A stretch of 40,011 nt of DNA from Frankiaceae bacterium (GTDB taxonomy: Bacteria; Actinomycetota; Actinomycetes; JAFAQI01): positions 1 through 40,011 of the forward strand of contig JAFAZI010000200.1 of NCBI GenBank assembly GCA_019239875.1, read 5' to 3'. How positions within the stretch are numbered: position 1 is the stretch's first letter; each line of letters opens with the position of its first letter. A program made the position numbers and the translations under genes. The notes below the pieces were generated by a model. The model was not told where the DNA came from. It saw only the letters and a list, made by a program, of their open reading frames with translations, and ran no database searches. Positions 33,971-40,011 of the stretch are shown one piece after another.

Positions 33971-33980
33971 AGCCTACGGT
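33971..33980. promoter_or_regulatory. overlapping bidirectional -10 elements for dapD and dapE
   Basis: On the minus strand TAGGCT (33976-33971) ends six bases before the dapD GTG; on the plus strand TACGGT (33975-33980) ends seven before the dapE GTG. They share the TA at 33975-33976. The core CCTACG (33973-33978) is identical to that between xseA and ispH (3311-3316). Confidence 0.6.
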
Positions 33981-33987
33981 GGGGGCC

Positions 33988-35043
33988 GTGATCGACCTGA
34001 GCCTGCCCGCGGACGCGCTCACTGCATCTCTCGTCGACGTGCCGTCACCGTCCGGCGGGGAGACTCGCCTCGCCGACGAGGTCGAGTCGATGATGCGAAA
34101 CCAGTCCCACCTCACGGTGGAGCGAGACGGGGACGCGGTGATGGCCCGCACCGATGTCGGTGCGGCGCAGCGCGTGGTGATCGCCGGCCACCTGGACACC
34201 GTGCCTGTCGCCGACAACCTGCCGAGCCGGCGGGAAGGCGACAAGCTCTACGGCTGCGGTACGTCGGACATGAAATCGGGGCTGGCCGTGATGCTGCGCC
34301 TGGCGGCCACCGTCACCGCGCCGCGGCATGACATCACCTGGCTGTTCTACGACAACGAGGAGACGGACGCGGCGCACAACGGGCTGGGTCGCGTGCTTCG
34401 CAACGACCCGCAGTGGCTCAAGGCGGATCTCGCCGTACTGATGGAGCCCACGGCGAACCGCGTCGAGGCCGGCTGCCAGGGGACGCTTCGAGTCCTCGTC
34501 GTCGCCACCGGAAAGCGGGCGCACTCCGCTCGCTCGTGGCTCGGTAACAACGCCATTCATGCCGCCGGCGAGGTGCTCACGCGTCTGTCGCACTACGAGG
34601 CGCGTCGCGTGATGATCGACGGCTGCGAGTACCGCGAAGGTCTCAACGCCGTACGGATCGAGGGCGGGGTGTCCGGCAACGTGGTGCCCGACCGATGCAC
34701 CATCGCCGTGAACCACCGGTTCGCGCCGGATCGGACCGAGGCAGAAGCGCTGGCGCACGTGCAGGAGCTGCTCTCGCCGTTCGAGTGTGTGTTGACCGAT
34801 TCGGCGCCGGCGGCTCCGCCGCGACTGGGGGAGCCCGCCGCGGCTGACTTTCTCGCCGCGATCGGTGGCGCCCCGACCGCGAAGCTGGGCTGGACCGACG
34901 TGGCGCGGTTCGCGTCGCTGGGTATCCCCGCCGTGAACTTCGGGCCGGGTGATCCCAACCTGGCGCACACCCGTGAGGAGTACGTGGAGCTACCGCTGAT
35001 CGGCGAATGCGAGCGGATGCTTCGCGGATATCTGACCGGATAG
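33988..35043 (+). CDS. dapE: succinyl-diaminopimelate desuccinylase
   Basis: 351 residues, M20 metallopeptidase family. AGHLDTVPVADN gives the first zinc His and Asp, GCGTSDMKSGLAVML the bridging Asp, YDNEETDAAHNGLG the catalytic and zinc Glu, LMEPTANRVEAGCQGT the next ligand region, and GWTDVARF with the final HTREEYVEL the last His. It releases succinate from N-succinyl-LL-diaminopimelate. The start at GTG 33988 was chosen by the -10 spacing; the frame is open 22 codons further into dapD. The TAG stop forms part of the -10-like hexamer of the next gene. Confidence 0.94.
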   Translation: MIDLSLPADALTASLVDVPSPSGGETRLADEVESMMRNQSHLTVERDGDAVMARTDVGAAQRVVIAGHLDTVPVADNLPSRREGDKLYGCGTSDMKSGLAVMLRLAATVTAPRHDITWLFYDNEETDAAHNGLGRVLRNDPQWLKADLAVLMEPTANRVEAGCQGTLRVLVVATGKRAHSARSWLGNNAIHAAGEVLTRLSHYEARRVMIDGCEYREGLNAVRIEGGVSGNVVPDRCTIAVNHRFAPDRTEAEALAHVQELLSPFECVLTDSAPAAPPRLGEPAAADFLAAIGGAPTAKLGWTDVARFASLGIPAVNFGPGDPNLAHTREEYVELPLIGECERMLRGYLTG

Positions 35044-35046
35044 CCT
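35041..35046 (+). promoter_or_regulatory. -10-like TAGCCT before the first LOG gene
   Basis: TAGCCT begins with the dapE stop codon and ends six bases before GTG 35053. Same geometry as the other leaderless candidates. Confidence 0.4.
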
Positions 35047-35052
35047 CCGACG

Positions 35053-35805
35053 GTGACCAAGGAGATGCCCGAGAAGCAGCGTGGGCCGGTCGTTCTGCGC
35101 CGCGCGCAGGTTCAGCAGTCGACCACCGATCAGCGCTTGCTCGACAACCGCGGTCCGTCGGACTGGGTGCACACCGATCCATGGCGTGTGCTCCGGATCC
35201 AGGCAGAGTTCGTCGAAGGTTTCGGCCTCCTCGCGGAGGCGCCGCGTGCCGTGTGCGTCTTCGGTTCGGCTCGCACGCCGGTCGACTCGCCGGAGTACGC
35301 CGCTGGGGAACGGCTCGGTGCCGCGCTTGCCCACGCCGGGTGGGCGGTCATCACCGGTGGCGGGCCGGGCCTGATGGAGGCGGTCAACAAGGGCAGCAGC
35401 GAGGCGGGTGGAGTGTCGATCGGCCTCGGCATCGAGCTTCCCTTCGAGCAGCGCCTCAACGACTGGGTCGACGTCGGCGTGAACTTCCGTTACTTCTTCG
35501 TCCGCAAGACGATGTTCGTCAAGTACGCCGAGGCATTCGTCGTGATGCCCGGCGGCTTCGGCACCATGGACGAGCTGTTCGAGGCGCTGACTCTCGTCCA
35601 GACCAAGAAGGTCACGTCGTTCCCCGTGATCCTGTACGGATCGTCGTACTGGAGCGGATTGGTCGAGTGGCTTCGCGAGACCATGCTCGAGGCGGGCAAG
35701 GTCTCACCGGCCGACCTCGAGCTGATCAAGGTCAGCGATGACGTCGACGAGATCGTGTCGATCATCCGAGACAGCCAGGCCGCGAGCTCCGACGCCACGG
35801 CATAG
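35053..35805 (+). CDS. LOG family (TIGR00730) protein, long form
   Basis: 250 residues. The Rossmann-like LOG domain starts near residue 64: AVCVFGSARTP, ITGGGPGLMEAVNKG, and the signature PGGFGTMDELFE with FFVRKTMFVKYAE before it. LOG enzymes cleave cytokinin-riboside monophosphates or other nucleotide monophosphates to base and ribose phosphate; bacterial substrates vary. About 60 extra N-terminal residues (Arg/Gln-rich, with SDWVHTDPWRVLRIQAEFV) separate it from the short form that follows. Start GTG 35053; ATG 35065 is possible but has its purine tract directly abutting. Confidence 0.88.
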   Translation: MTKEMPEKQRGPVVLRRAQVQQSTTDQRLLDNRGPSDWVHTDPWRVLRIQAEFVEGFGLLAEAPRAVCVFGSARTPVDSPEYAAGERLGAALAHAGWAVITGGGPGLMEAVNKGSSEAGGVSIGLGIELPFEQRLNDWVDVGVNFRYFFVRKTMFVKYAEAFVVMPGGFGTMDELFEALTLVQTKKVTSFPVILYGSSYWSGLVEWLRETMLEAGKVSPADLELIKVSDDVDEIVSIIRDSQAASSDATA

Positions 35806-35810
35806 CTCGC

Positions 35811-36350
35811 GTGGCCGCGATCTGCGTCTTCTGCGCGTCGAGCGAGCGGATTGCGCCGCACTACTTTGAGCTCGCTTCGAGGGTCGGTGCCGAGATCGCG
35901 CGCCGCGGTCATTCGCTCGTGACGGGCGGGGGATCGGTGTCGTGCATGGGTGCGGTGGCGCGTGCGGCACGCGAGGGCGGCGCGCACACCGTCGGCGTCA
36001 TCCCCGACGCATTACGCCTTCGCGAGGTCGCCGACCACGATGCCGACGAGCTGATCGTGACGCCCGACATGCGCAGCCGTAAAGGCGAAATGGACCGTCG
36101 TGCTGACGCGTTCCTGATCCTGCCCGGCGGGATGGGCACTCTCGAGGAGCTCCTCGAGATCTGGACCTCGCGCTCCCTCGACATGCACGAGAAACCGATC
36201 GTCGTGCTCGACCCAGACGGCATCTTCGAGCCGTTGCGCGCCCAGATGACAAAGTTCGAGGAGCTCGGCTTCGCCCGCCGGGAGGCGGTCGAACGGGTTG
36301 CCTGGGCCGACGAGCTCGACGCGGCTTTCACACTCCTAGGCCTCGACTGA
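35811..36350 (+). CDS. LOG family protein, short form (cytokinin riboside phosphoribohydrolase-like)
   Basis: 179 residues, the standard size of type I LOG proteins. AICVFCASSERI, VTGGGSVSCMGAVARAA, the Arg-bearing MRSRKGEMDRRADAF and the signature PGGMGTLEELLE make it an intact enzyme. In mycobacteria the equivalent gene after dapE is LOG (Rv1205, from memory). It starts five bases after the long-form paralogue, so both are made together, possibly as a mixed assembly; that is inference. Confidence 0.9.
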   Translation: MAAICVFCASSERIAPHYFELASRVGAEIARRGHSLVTGGGSVSCMGAVARAAREGGAHTVGVIPDALRLREVADHDADELIVTPDMRSRKGEMDRRADAFLILPGGMGTLEELLEIWTSRSLDMHEKPIVVLDPDGIFEPLRAQMTKFEELGFARREAVERVAWADELDAAFTLLGLD

Positions 36351-36353
36351 CGT

Positions 36354-36365
36354 TGGCACGTGCCA
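36354..36365. promoter_or_regulatory. 12-base perfect palindrome upstream of the DivIVA-like gene
   Basis: TGGCACGTGCCA lies in the 25-base gap between the LOG stop and the next GTG, with CACGAT ending six bases before that GTG. It could be a regulator site or a small hairpin; no T-run follows. Confidence 0.35.
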
Positions 36366-36375
36366 CGATTTCGGT

Positions 36376-36627
36376 GTGGTGCTCATCCTCATCGTGCTCG
36401 CGGGAGTCGTGATCCTTGTCGCCGCCGCCCTCGTCATGACCCTGAACGACGACGGTCTGACGGACGAGGAGGTCGACCACATCGACCTCGGCCTGCCGGA
36501 CCGTCCGATCAACGCCGACGACATCGCTGACCTCAGGTTCCGGACCGCCGTCCGCGGCTATCGGATGGAGGACGTCGACCGAGCCCTGCATCAGATCGCT
36601 CGCTCGATGCGTGAGTCGCAGCGGTGA
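36376..36627 (+). CDS. small membrane protein with DivIVA-like motif
   Basis: 83 residues. One N-terminal helix (VLILIVLAGVVILVAAALVM) is followed by an acidic linker and IADLRFRTAVRGYRMEDVDR with ALHQIA, the DivIVA N-terminal motif (FxxxxRGYxxxxVD). DivIVA/Wag31 proteins organise polar growth, and this short form may bind membranes or partners at the pole. The order LOG, DivIVA-like, tag matches the Rv1205-Rv1210 region of M. tuberculosis as I recall. The stop overlaps the following GTG. Confidence 0.82.
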   Translation: MVLILIVLAGVVILVAAALVMTLNDDGLTDEEVDHIDLGLPDRPINADDIADLRFRTAVRGYRMEDVDRALHQIARSMRESQR

Positions 36628-37064
36628 GGCGGCTCGAGGTCTCGGTCGAGATCGATGCTTCCGCGCAACGAACGTGGGACGTGGTCACCGACTGGGAGCG
36701 TCAAGGGGAGTGGATGCCGATGACCCAGGTGGTGGTGTCCGCCGACGATCCAGTCGGCCTCGGCGCCAAGATCAGCGCTCGGTCCGGTGTCGGTCCGGCG
36801 TCGTTCGTCGACCCGATGGTGGTCGACGTGTGGGAACCACCGTACCGCTGCGAGGTCGTGCACCTCGGCAAGGTGGTCACCGGTCGGGGCGTCTTCGTCG
36901 TCGAAGAGCTGCCGGAGGACCGCTCGCGCTTCATCTGGCGGGAGGAGCTCGACAGCACGGGCGTTCGCAAGCTGGTCGATGCCGTCGGGCTGCCGGCGTC
37001 GCGGGCGCTGCTCAACGTCGCGATGAAGCGGCTTGCCCGCCTCGTCGCCGACGGGTCCACGTGA
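36624..37064 (+). CDS. SRPBCC (polyketide cyclase-like) family protein
   Basis: 146 residues. RRLEVSVEIDASAQRTWDVV with DWERQGEWMPMTQV is the opening of the START-like SRPBCC fold; VWEPPYRCEVVHLGKVVTGR and RFIWREELD follow as strands, and a long C-terminal helix (ALLNVAMKRLARLV) closes the cavity. Such proteins bind small hydrophobic ligands; none can be named. It is coupled by overlapping start and stop codons to the genes on both sides, so DivIVA-like, SRPBCC and tag form one unit. Confidence 0.85.
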   Translation: MRRLEVSVEIDASAQRTWDVVTDWERQGEWMPMTQVVVSADDPVGLGAKISARSGVGPASFVDPMVVDVWEPPYRCEVVHLGKVVTGRGVFVVEELPEDRSRFIWREELDSTGVRKLVDAVGLPASRALLNVAMKRLARLVADGST

Positions 37065-37627
37065 GCGGAGCGATTCTTGGTGCCGACGGCCGGCGCCGAT
37101 GCCCGTGGGCTGCGTCGACTCCGGACTACGTCGCGTACCACGACGAGGAGTGGGGCCGGCCGCTGTCGACGAACAACGCCATGTTCGAGCGGATGACCCT
37201 CGAGGGCTTCCAATCCGGCTTGTCCTGGCTCATCATCCTCCGGAAGCGGCCCGCGTTCCGGCGAGCGTTCGCCAATTTCTCCATCGCGAAGGTCGCCGCG
37301 TTCGGACCCGCCGACGTGGACCGGTTGCTCGCCGACGCGGGCATCGTGCGGAATCGCGCCAAGATCGAGGCGACCATCAACAACGCTCAGGTGGCGCGGA
37401 GCATCCCGGGCGGGCTGCTCCGGCTGGTCCAAGGCTTCGCCCGGGTCGACGAGCCGCAGGTGCCGACCGAGATCGGGCAGGTCCGATCGGTGTCGCCCGA
37501 ATCGGTGGCGTTGTCCAAGGAGTTGAAACGGCGCGGCATGCGCTTCGTCGGACCGACCACGATGTATGCGCTGATGCAGGCGACCGGACTGGTCAACGAC
37601 CATCTCGCGGACTGCTGGGTCCGTTGA
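37061..37627 (+). CDS. tag: DNA-3-methyladenine glycosylase I
   Basis: 188 residues. RCPWA and YVAYHDEEWGRPL supply two zinc ligands (Cys and His) and the conserved Glu-Trp; FERMTLEGFQSGLSW, LRKRPAFRRAF, RNRAKIEATINNAQ and FVGPTTMYALMQATGLVNDH with the last His-X3-Cys pair (DHLADCW) complete the family. It removes 3-methyladenine from alkylated DNA. GTG overlaps the previous stop. It converges on the enoyl-CoA hydratase gene with nine bases between the stops. Confidence 0.95.
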   Translation: MSGAILGADGRRRCPWAASTPDYVAYHDEEWGRPLSTNNAMFERMTLEGFQSGLSWLIILRKRPAFRRAFANFSIAKVAAFGPADVDRLLADAGIVRNRAKIEATINNAQVARSIPGGLLRLVQGFARVDEPQVPTEIGQVRSVSPESVALSKELKRRGMRFVGPTTMYALMQATGLVNDHLADCWVR

Positions 37628-37636
37628 CGTCCTGGC

Positions 37637-38422
37637 TCAGTGACCGGTGAAGGAGGCCGGCTGCTTGGTGAGGAAGGCCTCGACGGCGTGGGCGTGGTCG
37701 GCCGTCGCGCCGCACCGCGCCTGAGCCGCAGCCTCGTTCGCGAGACTCTCGGACAGCGTGTGGGAGGCGGCGTAGGCCACCGTGTCCTTGATCGCGGCAT
37801 AGGCGGCGGTCGGACCGCCGGCGAGCTTGGTTGCCAAGGCGTCCACGACGGAGGTCAGGTCCTCGGCGGGCACGACAGCGCTGACGAGACCCATCTCGAG
37901 GGCCTGCGGGGCGGCGACCGGCTCGGCGAGCAACATCATCGCGGTCGCGCGTCCCGCGCCGACCAGCCGTTGCAGCGTCCACGACGAACCGCTGTCCGGA
38001 CCGAGGCCGACCCGTGCGAAAGCCATCAAGAAGCTTGAAGTGTCGGCTGCGATCCGGATGTCGCAGGCAAACGTCAGCGACGCCCCCGCCCCTGCGGCGA
38101 CGCCGTTGACTGCTGCGATCACCGGCTTGGGAAGCGCGGTGAGGGCCTCGACAATCGGGTTGTAGTGATCCGGGACCGTCGACAGCGCCGTGTCGCCTGA
38201 GTCGAGGGCGGCCTTGTGCTCGCCGAGGTCCTGTCCGACGCAGAACGCGCGGCCGGCTCCGGTGAGGACGACCGACCTGACCTGGGCGTCTTCACGGGCA
38301 CGCTGTAACGCTGCGAGCAGTTCGACCTTCATGGCGACCGTCAGGGAGTTCAGCGAGTCGGGACGGTCGAGAGTGATCGTGGCAACCTCATCGGCGACGA
38401 CGTAGGAGATGCCGTCGGTCAT
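37637..38422 (-). CDS. enoyl-CoA hydratase/isomerase family protein (PaaG-like)
   Basis: 261 residues from ATG 38422 with GGAGG upstream; the frame extends further but without protein-like content. Crotonase fold: TLDRPDSLNSL, LTGAGRAFCVGQDL and NGVAAGAGASLTFACDIRIA form the oxyanion hole. The two catalytic Glu of classical hydratases are not seen: the first aligns with Ser in AGASL, and the second with Asp in GLGPDSGSSW. The PDSG motif is that of PaaG-type isomerases, so isomerisation is more likely than hydration. Substrate unknown; no other paa gene is present. Confidence 0.87.
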   Translation of the reverse strand: MTDGISYVVADEVATITLDRPDSLNSLTVAMKVELLAALQRAREDAQVRSVVLTGAGRAFCVGQDLGEHKAALDSGDTALSTVPDHYNPIVEALTALPKPVIAAVNGVAAGAGASLTFACDIRIAADTSSFLMAFARVGLGPDSGSSWTLQRLVGAGRATAMMLLAEPVAAPQALEMGLVSAVVPAEDLTSVVDALATKLAGGPTAAYAAIKDTVAYAASHTLSESLANEAAAQARCGATADHAHAVEAFLTKQPASFTGH

Positions 38423-38627
38423 GGTGTCCTCCGTCTGAGAGAGCTGGTCGTCGAAGTATTGCGCCCCGCTGGTGCATTCGTCGTTCCGCACGGCGCGGCC
38501 TTGCAGTTGCCGGCACGAACTCATACCCCAACCTGCCGTATCGTTCGTGTCGGGGAGTTCCCGCCGAGCAGCGCGCGGGTTGCAATTACCGCTTACTTGG
38601 GTAAGAGCGACATGTCCGACCGTGGGG
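38423..38627. other. 205-base region between the enoyl-CoA gene and the sigma factor gene
   Basis: Divergent intergenic DNA, moderately AT-rich near 38585-38605. CTTAC (38592-38596) and GTAAG (38601-38605) form a small hairpin just upstream of an ATG at 38612. The real sigma start and promoter cannot be fixed here. Confidence 0.4.
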
Positions 38628-39257
38628 GTGCGAGGCAGGGAGACGACGACGCCGTACGACATCGCAGAAGTCAGCCACGCCCGCGCGGCCGACTCAGACA
38701 CTTTCCGGTCGCTGTATCTGCGGCTCCGGCCGGATCTCGAAGCCTTGGCCCGCCGCTATGTGAAGCGGCCCCAGGAGATCGAAGATCTCGTCCAGGAGGC
38801 GCTGCTCAGGCTGTTCGTCGCCGGTGCTGAGTTCGAGTCAGAGGTGCAGGCACTCGCGTTCGCACGCCGTGTCCTCACCAACATCTGTATCGACCGGTTC
38901 CGTGCCCTCGGCCGCCGTCCGTCCGTGATCAGTCTTGAGGGCGCATCGGCGGACCTGATCCCAGCGCACGACGACACGGACGACGTCGTCAGGGCGGAAG
39001 AGGCGTCGATCGTCCGCAACGCCATCTCCAAGCTGCAGCCCGACCACCGCGATGCGCTGATCAAGCGTGAGGTCGAGGAGAAACCCCTGCCGATGATCGC
39101 CGAGGAGCTCGGCATCCCGGTGGACTCCGTGAAGCACCTGCTTTTCCGCGCCAGGAGATCGCTTCGACGGCTGCTGGTGGGGACCAGCGTCGAGCCCGGA
39201 GTGGACATCGACCTCGTTGATTCCGCCTCACCGGAGATCTCGATCGTCCTCCCGTAA
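38628..39257 (+). CDS. sigma-70 family (ECF-like) RNA polymerase sigma factor
   Basis: About 209 residues. Region 2 covers TFRSLYLRLRPDLEALARRY, IEDLVQEALLRLFV and FARRVLTNICIDRFRALGR; region 4 covers ISKLQPDHRDALIKREVEEK, IAEELGIPVDSVKHLLFRAR and RSLRRLL. There is no region 1 or 3, as in group 4 sigma factors. The acidic C-terminal tail (GVDIDLVDSASPEISIVLP) is unusual and ends the protein. Start uncertain: GTG 38622 or 38628 in frame, while a better-placed ATG (38612) with a purine tract is in another frame. No anti-sigma gene follows; a secreted protein gene does, and may be a target. Confidence 0.85.
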   Translation: MRGRETTTPYDIAEVSHARAADSDTFRSLYLRLRPDLEALARRYVKRPQEIEDLVQEALLRLFVAGAEFESEVQALAFARRVLTNICIDRFRALGRRPSVISLEGASADLIPAHDDTDDVVRAEEASIVRNAISKLQPDHRDALIKREVEEKPLPMIAEELGIPVDSVKHLLFRARRSLRRLLVGTSVEPGVDIDLVDSASPEISIVLP

Positions 39258-39408
39258 CGGGCGGTAACGGTTCAAAACTGAGCGTAGTTCCTCGAAAAAA
39301 GTTCGGATCCGATGACGACCGAGCTCCGATCCCGTCGTTCAGAACCATTGATGGCGTGGGCTTGGCATGCCCTGTCCGCGCTCACACCCCGTAACCGGAA
39401 GGACACCC

Positions 39409-40011
39409 ATGGATCACAAGTCGAGGACGCTGAGGCGTCTCGGCGTCGCCGGACTCGGCGCGGTGATCGCGATCGGAACCCCAGCTGTTGGGTTCGTCGG
39501 AGTCGCGGCCGCAGCCAATCCCGCCAGCATCAAGATCGTCAGCCAGACCAACGGCACCGCGTCGACGCTCAACGATGGAACCGATTCGACCATCAAGCTG
39601 TCCGCGGTCCAGACGCAGCGGCCGAGCGGCGCCGGGAACCCGGACGTTGCGTCCGTGCGCTTCTCCTACCAGGAGACGGCACCGGTGGCCGACACCGACC
39701 CGACGACGATCAGCACCGACAGCTCCGTCCCGTTCAGTGTCAGTTGGACCCCGCCATCGAACGGAACGTTCGACATCATCGCGGAGCCTTTGGCCAGCGG
39801 CGGCGGTAGCGCCGGTACGCCGGTGACGAAGTCCGTCGTCGTTGACTCCACATCTCCGACGGTCAACATCACCAGTCCGGCCGACGGTGCGACGACGCCG
39901 TTCTACAAGGGCGGTTCGCACAACTACATCGGTGTCACCGGCACCCGGTCCAACGGCGCATCCGGCCTTCCGGCGGTGAGCATCAAGACCCAGCTGCGGG
40001 ACATCAGTGCG
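39409..40011 (+). CDS. secreted Ig-like repeat protein, truncated by the window edge
   Basis: 201 codons, open to the last base. ATG with GGAAGGA upstream. A signal peptide (basic DHKSRTLRR, hydrophobic GVAGLGAVIAIGTPAVGFVG, cleavage after AAAA at about 36) is followed by beta-rich, Thr/Ser-rich sequence. VPFSVSWTPPSNGTFDIIAE and KSVVVDSTSPTVNITSPADG are typical of bacterial Ig-like domains, the latter marking the start of a second domain. Such proteins are surface adhesins or structural exoproteins. It lies 151 bases after the sigma factor gene. Confidence 0.75.
   Translation, partial: MDHKSRTLRRLGVAGLGAVIAIGTPAVGFVGVAAAANPASIKIVSQTNGTASTLNDGTDSTIKLSAVQTQRPSGAGNPDVASVRFSYQETAPVADTDPTTISTDSSVPFSVSWTPPSNGTFDIIAEPLASGGGSAGTPVTKSVVVDSTSPTVNITSPADGATTPFYKGGSHNYIGVTGTRSNGASGLPAVSIKTQLRDISA

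Noticed and set aside
38612-38830. Reading frame from ATG 38612 with a purine-rich upstream tract
   Set aside because: It gives an Arg/Pro/Gly-rich 72-residue product over the sigma factor and matches no domain. It is kept only as part of the start-site doubt.
39303-39312. TCGGATCCGA palindrome before the secreted Ig-like gene
   Set aside because: Ten-base palindromes of this composition occur by chance at this GC content, and there is no second copy or symmetric arm.

Overview
The window is chromosomal DNA from a high-GC Actinomycetota bacterium. The evidence is strong codon GC bias, many GTG starts, a mycothiol gene (mshB), and a gene order that I recall from Mycobacterium tuberculosis and relatives: xseB-xseA-ispH-(membrane protein)-ychF, then fdxA-dapC, then dapD/dapE-LOG-DivIVA-like-tag. 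The exact order or genus cannot be fixed from the sequence alone. I saw no rRNA, tRNA, CRISPR array, transposase or integrase, and no gene-free stretch longer than 300 bases.

Layout. 1-7.55 kb is conserved housekeeping: a kynureninase-like PLP enzyme overlapping a DUF4245 gene, exonuclease VII (xseB, xseA), ispH, a membrane-anchored orphan, rmuC and ychF. 7.55-9.86 kb looks acquired: an AAA ATPase gene preceded by AT-rich DNA lies exactly between the 3' end of ychF and a second, diverged copy of that 3' end, followed by an orphan membrane protein. 9.85-16.4 kb is accessory: an SDR oxidoreductase, a SCO6745-family protein, an XRE/nucleotidyltransferase pair that resembles a toxin-antitoxin unit, a secreted phosphodiesterase-like protein, a secreted six-hairpin-like protein, a pterin dehydratase and mshB. 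16.5-18.5 kb encodes a divergent FtsH-like protease.

18.57-26.32 kb is a six-gene run built around a chemosensory array: small membrane protein, CheW, two six-helix membrane chemoreceptors, a CheA kinase carrying its own receiver, and a receiver-GAF protein. No CheR, CheB, CheC, CheD or flagellar gene is present in the window. 26.4-35 kb holds a TMEM175-type channel, RarD, several GNAT acetyltransferases and the lysine/diaminopimelate genes dapC, dapD and dapE with ferredoxin fdxA and a beta carbonic anhydrase. 35-38.4 kb holds two LOG paralogues, a DivIVA-like protein, an SRPBCC protein, tag and an enoyl-CoA hydratase/isomerase. The right edge has an ECF-like sigma factor and the start of a secreted, probably Ig-like, protein that runs off the window.

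Regulation. Twelve genes have a TANNNT -10-like hexamer ending exactly 6 or 7 bases before the start codon and mostly no usable Shine-Dalgarno, which predicts leaderless transcripts. In two divergent pairs (xseA/ispH and dapD/dapE) the two opposing -10 elements share the same TA step inside an almost identical core, so each pair appears to be driven from one symmetric, bidirectional promoter. The most unusual items are the ychF-targeted ATPase element, the adaptation-less chemosensory cluster with one degenerate receptor, and these overlapping leaderless promoters.
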